Shown: positions 51,580 to 59,503 of the stretch, one piece after another | Numbering within the stretch: the stretch's first letter is position 1 | Layout: the number at the start of each line of letters is the position of its first letter | NCBI RefSeq assembly: GCF_001610835.1 | Contig: NZ_CP011270.1 | Coordinates: forward strand, 2,312,001-2,376,000 | DNA from: Planctomyces sp. SH-PL14 | GTDB lineage: Bacteria; Planctomycetota; Planctomycetia; Planctomycetales; Planctomycetaceae | DNA: 64,000 nt | Direction of reading: 5' to 3' | The notes under the pieces: generated by a model | The model's database searches: none | The model's input: the letters and a program-made list of their open reading frames with translations, nothing else | Told to the model about the DNA's origin: nothing | Program-made: the position numbers and the translations under genes

Positions 51580-51846
51580 GGGAGGACTCAACTTCCGCGA
51601 ATTCGTTCAGTCGGCCACGGGCATCGGAAACCGGCCCAGGCCGCGGTACAGCCGGACCCGCGATACCGGGGCGGCTGGTCCCGGGATTGTAGCGAAACGG
51701 CCGTGATCGACACGGAAAACCGCCACTTCCTCGCCCGGTGACCACCTACACACACTGGATGGCCCCGGAAGCGATGGCAAGCGCCCGCCGGAGAATTTCC
51801 GGTGAACCGGCCGGCTCGGTGCCGGCCGATCGGACCGCACGCAGCG

Positions 51847-53064
51847 TCACGCGAACCCCAGCTCCGAGATCGGGGCGGTACAGCAAACCTTCTGCTCGGT
51901 CTCGCCGCTGCGGACAACCGCATCGGGCGGAATCCGCAGGGCCGAGGCCATCGTGGCGGCCAGTTCGCTGAGCGACACGGGACGGTCGGTCACGTATTCG
52001 CCGTGCCGGTCGGTCGCCCCGATCACCTGTCCTCCCTCGGTGCCCGCCCCCATGACGAGGCCGGACCAGGCGTGCGTCCAGTGATCGCGTCCGGAGTGGG
52101 AATTGATCCGCGGGGTCCGCCCGAACTCCCCGGTGCAGACGACAAGCGTCTCCCCGAAGAGTCCCGAGGACTGCAGGTCGTCCATCAGGCCGCCCAGGGC
52201 CCGGTCGAGCTGGGGGCCGAGCGTGTCGCGGTAGTCGTAAACGGTCGCCGGAGCCGACGGATCGCCGTGGGCATCGAACGTCTTCTGGCCGTGGAACTGG
52301 TCGCACAGGTTGACGGTGACGAACCGCACTCCCCGTTCGACGAGCTGGCACGCCTGCCACAGCCGCTGCCCGAAGACCGACGTCCCGTACATCTCGCGGG
52401 TCCGCGAGGACTGCTGCTCATAGGGCTCGAGGACCGTCGTCGGCGCGTCGGCCGATTCGACTTCGCCGAGGGCGACCATCCGGCCGCGGGAGTCGACGAC
52501 CAGAGGCGAAAACTCTTCGCCGAGCGACGACTGCCGGTCGCCGCGGTACGCCACGACGCCGGTGTTGGCGAGCGGGCCGGGGAGGATGACGTGAGCCGGA
52601 GCCCCCTTCCGGGGTCCCAGGACGCGGGCGACCATCGAGCCCAGGCTGGGGGGCTTCTGGCTGCCGGAAACGAGGCGGCCGGTCTGGAGGAGCTGCAGGC
52701 CGGTCTCGTGGATCGGGGCAGCGGAGTGATTCAGAGAACGAATGACGGTGAGGTGCCGCGCCCGTTCGGCGAGCTGCGGGAACGCTTCGCTGAACTGGAC
52801 GCCGGGAATGCTCGTCGAGATCGGCCGGACGGGGCCGCGGATCTCGCGCGGGGCGTCGGGTTTGGGATCGAAGGTGTCGAGCTGGCTCGGTCCCCCGGCC
52901 ATCACGGCAAGGATCACGCTCCGCGGTCCGCTTCGCTTCTGGGCTCCCGCCATGGCTGTGCGCTCCGCCATCGTGAGGCTCATGACACTGAGGCCACCGG
53001 CTGCCAGGAAGTCGCGTCGCGAGACGGGCCAGAGCGGACGGAACGACAGAGGAGAGGGAGCCAT
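51847..53064 (-). CDS. DUF1501 protein, Tat-exported (orphan)
   Basis: A 405-residue alkaline-phosphatase-superfamily protein (DUF1501) with a twin-arginine signal SRRDFLAAGG. Typical segments are AVMAGGPSQLDTFDPKPD, LTVIRSLNHSAAPIHETGLQLLQTGR, LVERGVRFVTVNLCDQFHGQKTFDAHGDP, TLVVCTGEFGRTPRIN and GRDHWTHAWSGLVMGAG. The conserved Asp and His residues fit a metal site. DUF1501 genes usually follow a DUF1549/DUF1553 cytochrome gene; here the nearest lies more than 20 kb away. The exact function of the family is not established. Confidence 0.92.
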   Translation of the reverse strand: MAPSPLSFRPLWPVSRRDFLAAGGLSVMSLTMAERTAMAGAQKRSGPRSVILAVMAGGPSQLDTFDPKPDAPREIRGPVRPISTSIPGVQFSEAFPQLAERARHLTVIRSLNHSAAPIHETGLQLLQTGRLVSGSQKPPSLGSMVARVLGPRKGAPAHVILPGPLANTGVVAYRGDRQSSLGEEFSPLVVDSRGRMVALGEVESADAPTTVLEPYEQQSSRTREMYGTSVFGQRLWQACQLVERGVRFVTVNLCDQFHGQKTFDAHGDPSAPATVYDYRDTLGPQLDRALGGLMDDLQSSGLFGETLVVCTGEFGRTPRINSHSGRDHWTHAWSGLVMGAGTEGGQVIGATDRHGEYVTDRPVSLSELAATMASALRIPPDAVVRSGETEQKVCCTAPISELGFA

Positions 53065-53390
53065 AGACGCAACTCGACGAGGCGGAGCCCCACGGGAGGA
53101 AAGACCCCACGCGCCTCCGGCGGCCAGGCCCGCAAGAGAGGAAGACCCAACTTCCCCGCTCAGGACCGCGCAGACCCAGTTCTGCGCCGGCCGTATGGAA
53201 TGATTGTCATTTCGTCATCGGGAGCCCGCAACTCAGAATCGACTGAAGGCGGCAATCGGCGGAAAATCCGTTCTGTCAAGAAAACCGCGTGGAATCGACA
53301 AAATGCGGTGGTTTTCGCCTGGGCGATCGACCTTCGACGGGGGCCCCGTTTCCCTGTCGCGAGCCGCGACTCGGCGACGGGGAAAAACCT
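53065..53390. other. Gene-less stretch between DUF1501 and the SUI1-like gene
   Basis: About 325 bases upstream of the DUF1501 gene. I see no repeat copy, RNA or coding frame that I can support. Confidence 0.5.
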
Positions 53391-53729
53391 CTATCTCACG
53401 CGATAACCGAGCTTTCCGAGAAACTCCCGGACCTTGGTGTTCTGGTCCCCCTGGATCTCCAGGATCTCGTCCTGGAGCGATCCCCCCGCGCCGCAGTGGT
53501 TCTTGAGACGCGTCAGGAGGTCGGGAAGATCGGAATCCGCGGCGGCCAGTCCCCGGACGACCGTCACAACCCGGCCCGCCTTCCGCTTCTCGAGGGCGAC
53601 GCGGGCGGTCTGCTTTCCAGGCGGGACGCGGACCGGTTCCACGGGAGGGCAGGTGCACTCCGCTTCCGGGCGGTCGCAGCGGTCGCAGTGCGGCGGTCGG
53701 TCGAACGGCGTTCCGGCGAAGAGGTGCAT
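53391..53729 (-). CDS. SUI1/eIF1-like translation factor (YciH type)
   Basis: A 112-residue protein with a C-terminal SUI1 domain: RKAGRVVTVVRGLAAADSDLPDLLTRLKNHCGAGGSLQDEILEIQGDQ, then VREFLGKLGYRV, the eIF1-like fold. The N-terminus has a possible zinc-binding cluster, CDRCDRPEAECTCP (four cysteines), preceded by the short histidine-containing region HCDRC. Bacterial YciH proteins affect start-codon choice and translation under stress. The Cys cluster is not part of the minimal SUI1 domain but occurs in some planctomycete members. It is 48 bases downstream of the DinB gene on the same strand. Confidence 0.9.
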   Translation of the reverse strand: MHLFAGTPFDRPPHCDRCDRPEAECTCPPVEPVRVPPGKQTARVALEKRKAGRVVTVVRGLAAADSDLPDLLTRLKNHCGAGGSLQDEILEIQGDQNTKVREFLGKLGYRVR

Positions 53730-53777
53730 GCGCTCAGGGGATCAGATCACGGGCGGTTCTGCAACCGGGCGGTCGGC

Positions 53778-54347
53778 TCAGTCGACGTCGCTCATGTGAG
53801 CCCGGTTCTCGGCTCGGGACAGGGAAATCAGCATCAGGTCGGGGAGGGGGGAAACGCCGGAGGTCCGGATCATGTTGACCGTTTGGGCCCCCGTGTAGTG
53901 GGCGTGCGTGCAGACGTGGAGGAGGATGTCCGACCGGGGAGTCCCCCACCGCTTTCCCAGGCCGGAGCTTGTACTGACGCGGTAGACGAGTTCGCCGAGT
54001 GCCGCTTCGGCCAGATCTGCGAGGTAGGTGGTCCAGCGCTCATCGAGCTGTGTCCACGCGGTGTCGAGGTCTGCGAAGCCGGCGAATCCGCCCGTACCGC
54101 GCTGCGATCCCGGCAGCTCGCCCGGGAGGTCTCCGGGGGTGAGCGCTCGTTCGTTCCCCTGACAGGCCTCCAGCCACACGAACTCCGCTGCGTACATGTG
54201 TGTGAGCGACTTCCAGATCGATCCCTGTCCGATCATGAAGGACTGCCGCAACTGGTCCTCGTTGAGTGTCCCGGCCGCGGCCCGCAGCTGGCGGTTGGCG
54301 TGGATCCGGTGCTGATGCAGGCGGCAAAGGACGTCGAGGGCGTTCAT
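53778..54347 (-). CDS. DinB-family protein
   Basis: A 189-residue four-helix-bundle protein of the DinB/YfiT superfamily, metal-binding thiol-dependent transferases or related proteins. The expected metal histidines are in SLTHMYAAEFVWLEA (first His) and LLHVCTHAHYTGAQTVNM (HxxxH pair). The substrate is unknown. The ATG at 54347 gives a normal N-terminus (MNALDVLCRLHQHRIHANRQL); the longer form runs into unconserved sequence. The SUI1-like gene follows 48 bases downstream. Confidence 0.87.
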   Translation of the reverse strand: MNALDVLCRLHQHRIHANRQLRAAAGTLNEDQLRQSFMIGQGSIWKSLTHMYAAEFVWLEACQGNERALTPGDLPGELPGSQRGTGGFAGFADLDTAWTQLDERWTTYLADLAEAALGELVYRVSTSSGLGKRWGTPRSDILLHVCTHAHYTGAQTVNMIRTSGVSPLPDLMLISLSRAENRAHMSDVD

Positions 54348-54427
54348 AAGCGGGGCTCGGGGGCATGACGGGGGAGAACAAGCCGACGGACAGTTTGCGG
54401 AGCGTGCGGGTTCGCAGGCGACGATGG

Positions 54428-54751
54428 TCGTACCCGCCGGCAGAGCTTCCATAGCTCAAACCCAACGTGCTACGGCCGCTGGGGTCAAGGGGGCCTCGCC
54501 CCCTTGCCGCCGGAGGCGCTTCCATGAGGAACCTTGGGACACAACGGGCGCCCCTTTGTGGAACCGGCGTTGAGGACTCGCCGCTCGCTCTGCAGTCCCT
54601 GCGGGTTGGTGAGAGGGCATCCGGCACGGTATCCGCGTTTGGACACGTACTCCTTCAGACATCTCTCGACGGCCAAGCCTCCGGCGGGCAAAGGGCCAAG
54701 AAAACAACACAGGCCCCCTTGCATCCCCCACCAGGGTGCCCCTGGACCCGG
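54428..54751 (-). repeat. Dispersed repeat, copy 11
   Basis: A full-length minus-strand copy starting 25 bases after the MraY-like stop and ending 81 bases from the DinB start. Hairpin 1 (54689-54721) has the extended loop with AAAACAACACAGG. Confidence 0.94.
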
Positions 54752-54776
54752 TTGGTCAATGCCGCGCGCAGACGCG

Positions 54777-55898
54777 TCACTCGCCGTTCTTTGACTGCTG
54801 GATCGTCCGCCGACCAGTGCTCTCCAGAATCGCAATCAGCAGCATGATGCAGACCACGAGCGCCAACACGATCGCCGCCCCCGTCCAGTCCGACACGCGG
54901 TAAAGCAGCAGAGCCCCGAGACCCGACATCAGCGTCACCAGATGCACCGTCAGGACCGCATTCTTCCGCGTCAGACCGAGCTCGACCAGACGATGCGAAA
55001 AGTGACTCTTGTCCGGCTGGAACGGACTCCGCCCCTGCGACAACCGGATCCACATCACGGAAGCAAAGTCATACAACGGCACCGCCAGGACACAGATCGG
55101 TGCCAGGATCACATGCGTCCCCGCGGAGCTCGAATCATAGAACGTGCCGCGGATCGTCATCGTCGCCAGCATCATCCCCAGGAACGTGCTGCCGGCATCC
55201 CCCATGAAGATCTTGGCGGGAGGCCAGTTGTGAACCAGGAACCCGGCAATCGAGCCCGCCAGCACAAGCAGGCTGCCGCCGACCAGCCACCGCGGCTCGC
55301 TCGTGGCGGTCAGCATGACGAGGGCGAAAATCGACGACGCGATCAGCCCGATCCCCGACGACAGGGCATCCATGTTGTCGAGGAAGTTGATCGAGTTGAT
55401 CAGCAGCACGATCCAGAAAATGGTGAACAGTGTCCCGACCCAGGGGAGCGAAACGAAGAGCGTCGCATGGACGCCGCTCGACACGACGATTGCCGCCACA
55501 AGGAACTGCACGACGAGCCGCGGCGGCCACGGCAGTCCGACGCCGTCATCCAGAAGCCCCATCGCAACCAGGATCGCCCCCGCCGCCACGATCCGCCACA
55601 TCTGCCCCGCCTGTTCCAGAACGCCGGGAAGGTAGGCGGCGAATTCCGTCGGCAGCCACGTCGGGAGTGTCGGCTGCCGGGAGAGAATGAAGACGCTTAG
55701 ATGGGCCAGGCCGATCGTCGCCACAAAGCCGAAGAAGATTCCGAGCCCCCCGCCGAGCGGCGTCGGCGTCACGTGGACTTTGCGGGCCGCCGGCTGGTCG
55801 ATCAGTCCCCACCGCGGGGCAAGACGGCGCATCGCGGCTGTGCCGAGACACGAGAGGACGAACGACGGGACCACGCAGACCAGCAGGAACCAGATCAT
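54777..55898 (-). CDS. Polyprenyl-phosphate sugar-1-phosphate transferase (WecA/MraY family)
   Basis: A 373-residue integral membrane enzyme with about ten hydrophobic helices, which would transfer a sugar-1-phosphate from a UDP-sugar to undecaprenyl phosphate. Catalytic motifs are present: AMGLLDDGVGL, LLINSINFLDNMDALSSG, AKIFMGDAGSTFLG and the cytoplasmic loop KSHFSHRLVELGL. The HIS-box HxxH arrangement and absence of MraY-specific features suggest WecA/TagO/RgpG-like use, initiating a glycan, rather than peptidoglycan synthesis. It is monocistronic. Confidence 0.9.
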   Translation of the reverse strand: MIWFLLVCVVPSFVLSCLGTAAMRRLAPRWGLIDQPAARKVHVTPTPLGGGLGIFFGFVATIGLAHLSVFILSRQPTLPTWLPTEFAAYLPGVLEQAGQMWRIVAAGAILVAMGLLDDGVGLPWPPRLVVQFLVAAIVVSSGVHATLFVSLPWVGTLFTIFWIVLLINSINFLDNMDALSSGIGLIASSIFALVMLTATSEPRWLVGGSLLVLAGSIAGFLVHNWPPAKIFMGDAGSTFLGMMLATMTIRGTFYDSSSAGTHVILAPICVLAVPLYDFASVMWIRLSQGRSPFQPDKSHFSHRLVELGLTRKNAVLTVHLVTLMSGLGALLLYRVSDWTGAAIVLALVVCIMLLIAILESTGRRTIQQSKNGE

Positions 55899-56039
55899 GG
55901 AGACCGACGGAAGAAGACGGGAACCGGGGAGCGGAGTTTAAGACCTCGCTGAGCCCGCCGATACGCCGCCGGTGACGGAAGACTGTCCCTGCGTCCGGAC
56001 CCTCCGAACAACTGCCGCCCCAGCGGTCCGGGATCCGCG

Positions 56040-56813
56040 CTAGCCGACGGAGACGAGAGTCACCGCGGGATCGGCGCCTGGAGTCTCGACGTCGAATTCG
56101 AGGACGTGAAACCGGGCCTTGCCGATCGGGGCGCCGCCGTTGAAGAACGTGACTCCGCCATGCTCAAAGCCCAGTACGATCCGGTGCGTGTGGCCGAAAC
56201 AGACCCGTCGGATCCCCTGCTCGGGCCCCTGGGCGATGTCCCGGAGGTAGTGCAGAATCCGCCGGGCGACCGTCTTTCGCGGGTAGACCGCCGTCGGAAT
56301 GATCCGGTGCAGATGCGACCGCACCACGAGGTCGTACGCGCCGTGGTGCATCTTGCTTCGGGATTCGTGGCAGAACCCGTTCCGCCGCGCTTCCAGCAGG
56401 CACTGGGTGGTCGAGTGCCGGTCGGCGACGTCTCCGTGGAGGAAGATCGTGTCCCCCATCCGGAGAAAAAAGTGCTCCCAGGCAAAGTTCGGGAGCCGGC
56501 AGGCGAGGGCGGGGAGCCGCTGGATCAGGGCCGGATGAGAGTCGTGGTTGCCGAGCAGGAAATGAAAACGGCACTCGGGCGTCGCCTGGGCGAGCTCGAA
56601 GAGCCACGATTCCGCCGCGGCGATCGAAGCGTCGAGCGAGTGCAGCGTCGACCACTTGAAGTCGAAGATGTCCCCCCCGAGGACAAAGTGCTGCGACTTC
56701 CTCGCGACGGCGTGGAGGCTGTCGAGATGCCGGGGGGCGCTCGATCGCCGTGAGAGGAGGTGAAGATCGGAGACAAAGCTGACGCGCTGACGGTCGTTCG
56801 TGGCCGTGCTCAT
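56040..56813 (-). CDS. Metallophosphoesterase, LpxH-like
   Basis: A 257-residue calcineurin-like phosphoesterase. The metal-binding motifs are complete and in order: SDLHLLSRR, LGGDIFDF, LLGNHDSHP, FLHGDVADRH and CFGHTHRIVLG. The arrangement resembles UDP-2,3-diacylglucosamine hydrolases (LpxH) and related enzymes of lipid A or polar-lipid metabolism; substrate identity is not determined by these motifs. AGGAG lies about 12 bases before the ATG at 56813. The N-terminus of the longer in-frame version is unconserved. It is divergent from the second DUF1501 gene. Confidence 0.88.
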   Translation of the reverse strand: MSTATNDRQRVSFVSDLHLLSRRSSAPRHLDSLHAVARKSQHFVLGGDIFDFKWSTLHSLDASIAAAESWLFELAQATPECRFHFLLGNHDSHPALIQRLPALACRLPNFAWEHFFLRMGDTIFLHGDVADRHSTTQCLLEARRNGFCHESRSKMHHGAYDLVVRSHLHRIIPTAVYPRKTVARRILHYLRDIAQGPEQGIRRVCFGHTHRIVLGFEHGGVTFFNGGAPIGKARFHVLEFDVETPGADPAVTLVSVG

Positions 56814-57070
56814 CTCGGTGCAGTCTCCTGGGGTCGCCCCAATGCTAACGTCCGCTGGACGCCGATCCAGTACGAGTTCTCGCGACAGAATCGCCGATCG
56901 GGCCTCGAACTCTTGAGCAAGAGACGTTCCGGACGCCTCATCGGAACGTTGCCGACGGGCGGTGTCGACTCCACCGGGATTCCGATTGTGCCTGCCGATT
57001 TGCCTCGGATTTGCCGCGATGGATACGATGAAGGGCCGAAGTCCCCGCGTCACGCCGATTTGAGGACCGC

Positions 57071-58492
57071 GTGAACCCAGTCTCTCTCTGCCATTCGGTC
57101 TCCCGCCGCGACATGCTGGTCCAGGCGGGCGCCGGGTTCGGCGGCATCGTCCTGGCGGACCTGCTCCACGCGGCCCAGGCGGTCCCCCAGATGACCCCTG
57201 GCCGGTCCCTCTATCGCCCGACGGCGAAGAGTGTGATCTTCCTCTTCATGGAAGGGGGGCCGAGCCAGATGGACACGTTCGACCCCAAGCCGAAGCTCAA
57301 CGAACTGGCCGGGCAGCCGCTTCCGCCCGGCTACAAGCGGGTCATCACCGCGATGGGGGAGATCAACTCGCCGCTTCTCGCCTCGAAGCGGAAGTGGAAG
57401 CAGCACGGCGAAAGCGGGATCTGGGTCTCGGACTGGCTGCCTCACACCGCCCAGTGCGTCGACGATCTGGCGGTCATCCGCTCCTGCTGGACCAACGGAA
57501 TCAACCACTCCGGCGGCGTCTGCCAGATGAACACGGGGACGCCGATCGCCGGCCGGCCCAGCCTGGGGGCCTGGGTCAGCTACGGGTTGGGGACGGAGAA
57601 CGCGAACCTCCCCGCCTTCGTGGTCATGACCGATTCGACGACGTCGACGATCAACGGTCCGCGGAACTGGAGCGCCGGCTTCATGCCGGCGGGGTACCAG
57701 GGGGTCCAGCTCGAGTCGCAGGCAGATCCGATCCGAAACCTGGCTAACCCCAAGGGGATCTCGGTCGAGCAGCAGCGGGACAAACTGGCGCTCCTGACCT
57801 CGATGAACTCGGACTTCGCTCGCAAGCACCCCCAGCAGACGGAGCTGGATGCCCGGATCCGCAGTTACGAGCTGGCTTTCCGGATGCAGGCCCACGCTCC
57901 CGAGGCGGTGAACTTGGCGGAGGAGACGCCGGCGACGCAGGAGGCGTACGGCCTCAACCGGAAACAGACTGCCGCGTTTGGCAGGAACTGTCTGCTCGCC
58001 CGGCGGCTGGTCGAGCGCGGCGTGCGGTTCGTCCAGCTGTATCACGGGGCGGGGAGCAAGTGGGACGCCCACAGCGCGATCGAGAAGAACCACACCGACC
58101 GCTTCGCCGAGAGCGATCAACCGGTCGCCGCGCTGCTCAAGGACCTGAAGCAGCGGGGGCTTCTCGATGAGACCCTCGTCATCTGGGGGGGGGAGTTCGG
58201 CCGGACGCCGATGAGTGAGAAGGGGGACGGCCGCGACCACAACCCGACCGGGTTCACGATGTGGATGGCCGGTGGCGGGGTGCAGGGTGGTCAGGTGATC
58301 GGCGCGACGGACGATCTGGGCTTCCATGCTGTCGAGGACCGGCTGCATGTCCATGATCTGCACGCGACGGTGCTGCACCTGTTGGGCGTGGACAACATGG
58401 CGCTGACGTACATCCACAAGGGACGTCCGGAGCGGCCTACGCAGAACGAAGGGGGCCCTTACCGGAAGATCACTGGCCGCGCGTTGGGCTGA
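57071..58492 (+). CDS. DUF1501 protein, Tat-exported (second, orphan)
   Basis: A 473-residue DUF1501 protein starting GTG, with twin-arginine signal SRRDMLVQAG. It shows FLFMEGGPSQMDTFDPKPKL, VDDLAVIRSCWTNGINHSGG, GRPSLGAWVSYGLGTEN, CLLARRLVERGVRFVQLYHGAGSKWDAH, VIWGGEFGRTP and GRDHNPTGFTMWMAGGG. It matches the commonest planctomycete DUF1501 form and is longer than the first one in this window. Again no DUF1549/DUF1553 gene is adjacent, unlike most genomic contexts. Confidence 0.93.
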   Translation: MNPVSLCHSVSRRDMLVQAGAGFGGIVLADLLHAAQAVPQMTPGRSLYRPTAKSVIFLFMEGGPSQMDTFDPKPKLNELAGQPLPPGYKRVITAMGEINSPLLASKRKWKQHGESGIWVSDWLPHTAQCVDDLAVIRSCWTNGINHSGGVCQMNTGTPIAGRPSLGAWVSYGLGTENANLPAFVVMTDSTTSTINGPRNWSAGFMPAGYQGVQLESQADPIRNLANPKGISVEQQRDKLALLTSMNSDFARKHPQQTELDARIRSYELAFRMQAHAPEAVNLAEETPATQEAYGLNRKQTAAFGRNCLLARRLVERGVRFVQLYHGAGSKWDAHSAIEKNHTDRFAESDQPVAALLKDLKQRGLLDETLVIWGGEFGRTPMSEKGDGRDHNPTGFTMWMAGGGVQGGQVIGATDDLGFHAVEDRLHVHDLHATVLHLLGVDNMALTYIHKGRPERPTQNEGGPYRKITGRALG

Positions 58493-58530
58493 GGTCGGAT
58501 GTCGTGGTCGGTCGGCTGATCCGGTATTTC

Positions 58531-58845
58531 GAACCACGTCCTTGCCGGCGCGGCTTGATAGCTCAAACCCAACGTGCGACGGCAGCCGGGGTCAAGGGGG
58601 CAACCCCTTGCCGCCGGAGGCACTTTCATGAGGAACCGTGGTAAGCAACGGACGTCCCCTTTGTGGTACCAGCGTTGAGGACTCACCGCTCGCTCTGGAA
58701 TCCTCGCGGGTTGGTGAGGGGACATACGACACGGTGTCCGCGCTTGGACACACACTCCGTCCGACAATGTCGGACGAGACGGCCTCCGGCGGGCAATGGG
58801 GATTCTCCCCTCTGCACTCCCTGACCAGGGTGCCCCTGGACCCGA
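58531..58845 (-). repeat. Dispersed repeat, copy 12
   Basis: A full-length minus-strand copy whose tail (GACGTCCTTGCCGGC-like end) lies 38 bases after the DUF1501 stop. The left side has a variant with ACAATGTCGGACGAGACGG replacing the usual ATCTCTCGACG sequence. Confidence 0.93.
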
Positions 58846-58913
58846 TCAGGACCAAATGATCCTCAGTTGCGCCGCTCTACCTTACGCCTTCAGCCTGAAC
58901 CCCTTCCGCCTCC

Positions 58914-58961
58914 CTCACAGGCCCCCTTGCATCCCCCACCAGGGGTGCCCCCTGGACCCCG
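58914..58961 (-). repeat. Dispersed repeat, fragment (copy 13)
   Basis: Only the CGGGGTCCAGGGGG end and half of hairpin 1 with the start of the extended loop (CCTGTGAG on the minus strand) remain, about 50 bases, next to copy 12. This shows that copies decay or are truncated. Confidence 0.8.
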
Positions 58962-59029
58962 ACTGGCGGTTCGCGCCGGTGCTGTCGCTATGCTACGGCC
59001 GCGACTCGAATCCGTTGCCGGAGCCCATA

Positions 59030-59485
59030 TTGAAATCGCTGCTTACCCTCATTGCGTTCACTGCCGGCGCCGCGACCTCCGCCCAAGCGGCCATCAACGC
59101 CCAGCTTGGCCGACGGTTCCTCCACCCCATGCAGGCCGCCCTGGCCTCCTTCACGATCGGCACCCTCGCGTGCCTCGTCATCTGCCTGACAATGCGTCTG
59201 GCATGGCCCAGCCTCGCCCGCCTGGCCTCCGTCCCCTGGTGGCTCTGGCTCGGCGGCTTGCTCGGAACGTGCTACGTGCTGACGAGCATCATCGTCACGC
59301 AGCGGATCGGCGTCGCGGCCATGCTCGCCCTCGTCATCGCCGGGCAGATGGCGATGTCCGTCCTGATCGATCACTACGGATGGTTCCAGGTCACACCCCG
59401 CGCCCTGACCCTTCTCAGAACGATCGGGGCCGTGATGGTCATCGGCGGCGTCGCCCTGATGATGCTGAAGACGCGGATCGACTGA
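59030..59485 (+). CDS. Small DMT-family transporter (DUF606)
   Basis: A 151-residue membrane protein with five hydrophobic segments, matching the DUF606 (YdcZ-like) branch of the drug/metabolite transporter superfamily, half-size proteins that work as dimers. Landmarks are FTAGAATSAQAAINAQLGRRFLHPMQAALASFTIG, PWWLWLGGLLGTCYVLTSII and RIGVAAMLALVIAGQMAMSVLIDHYGWF. The start is TTG at 59030, with GGAG seven bases upstream. Longer in-frame versions begin inside the repeat copies and are rejected. The substrate is unknown. Confidence 0.85.
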   Translation: MKSLLTLIAFTAGAATSAQAAINAQLGRRFLHPMQAALASFTIGTLACLVICLTMRLAWPSLARLASVPWWLWLGGLLGTCYVLTSIIVTQRIGVAAMLALVIAGQMAMSVLIDHYGWFQVTPRALTLLRTIGAVMVIGGVALMMLKTRID

Positions 59486-59503
59486 CCGCGCGCCTCCGCC
59501 GCC

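Noticed and set aside
51580-51740. A SAM or cobalamin riboswitch upstream of metF
   Set aside because: No recognisable aptamer stems were seen in the leader.
941-58961. Possible CRISPR arrays from the recurring repeats
   Set aside because: Copies are about 300 bases, kilobases apart and in both orientations; no short regular repeat-spacer array or cas gene is present.
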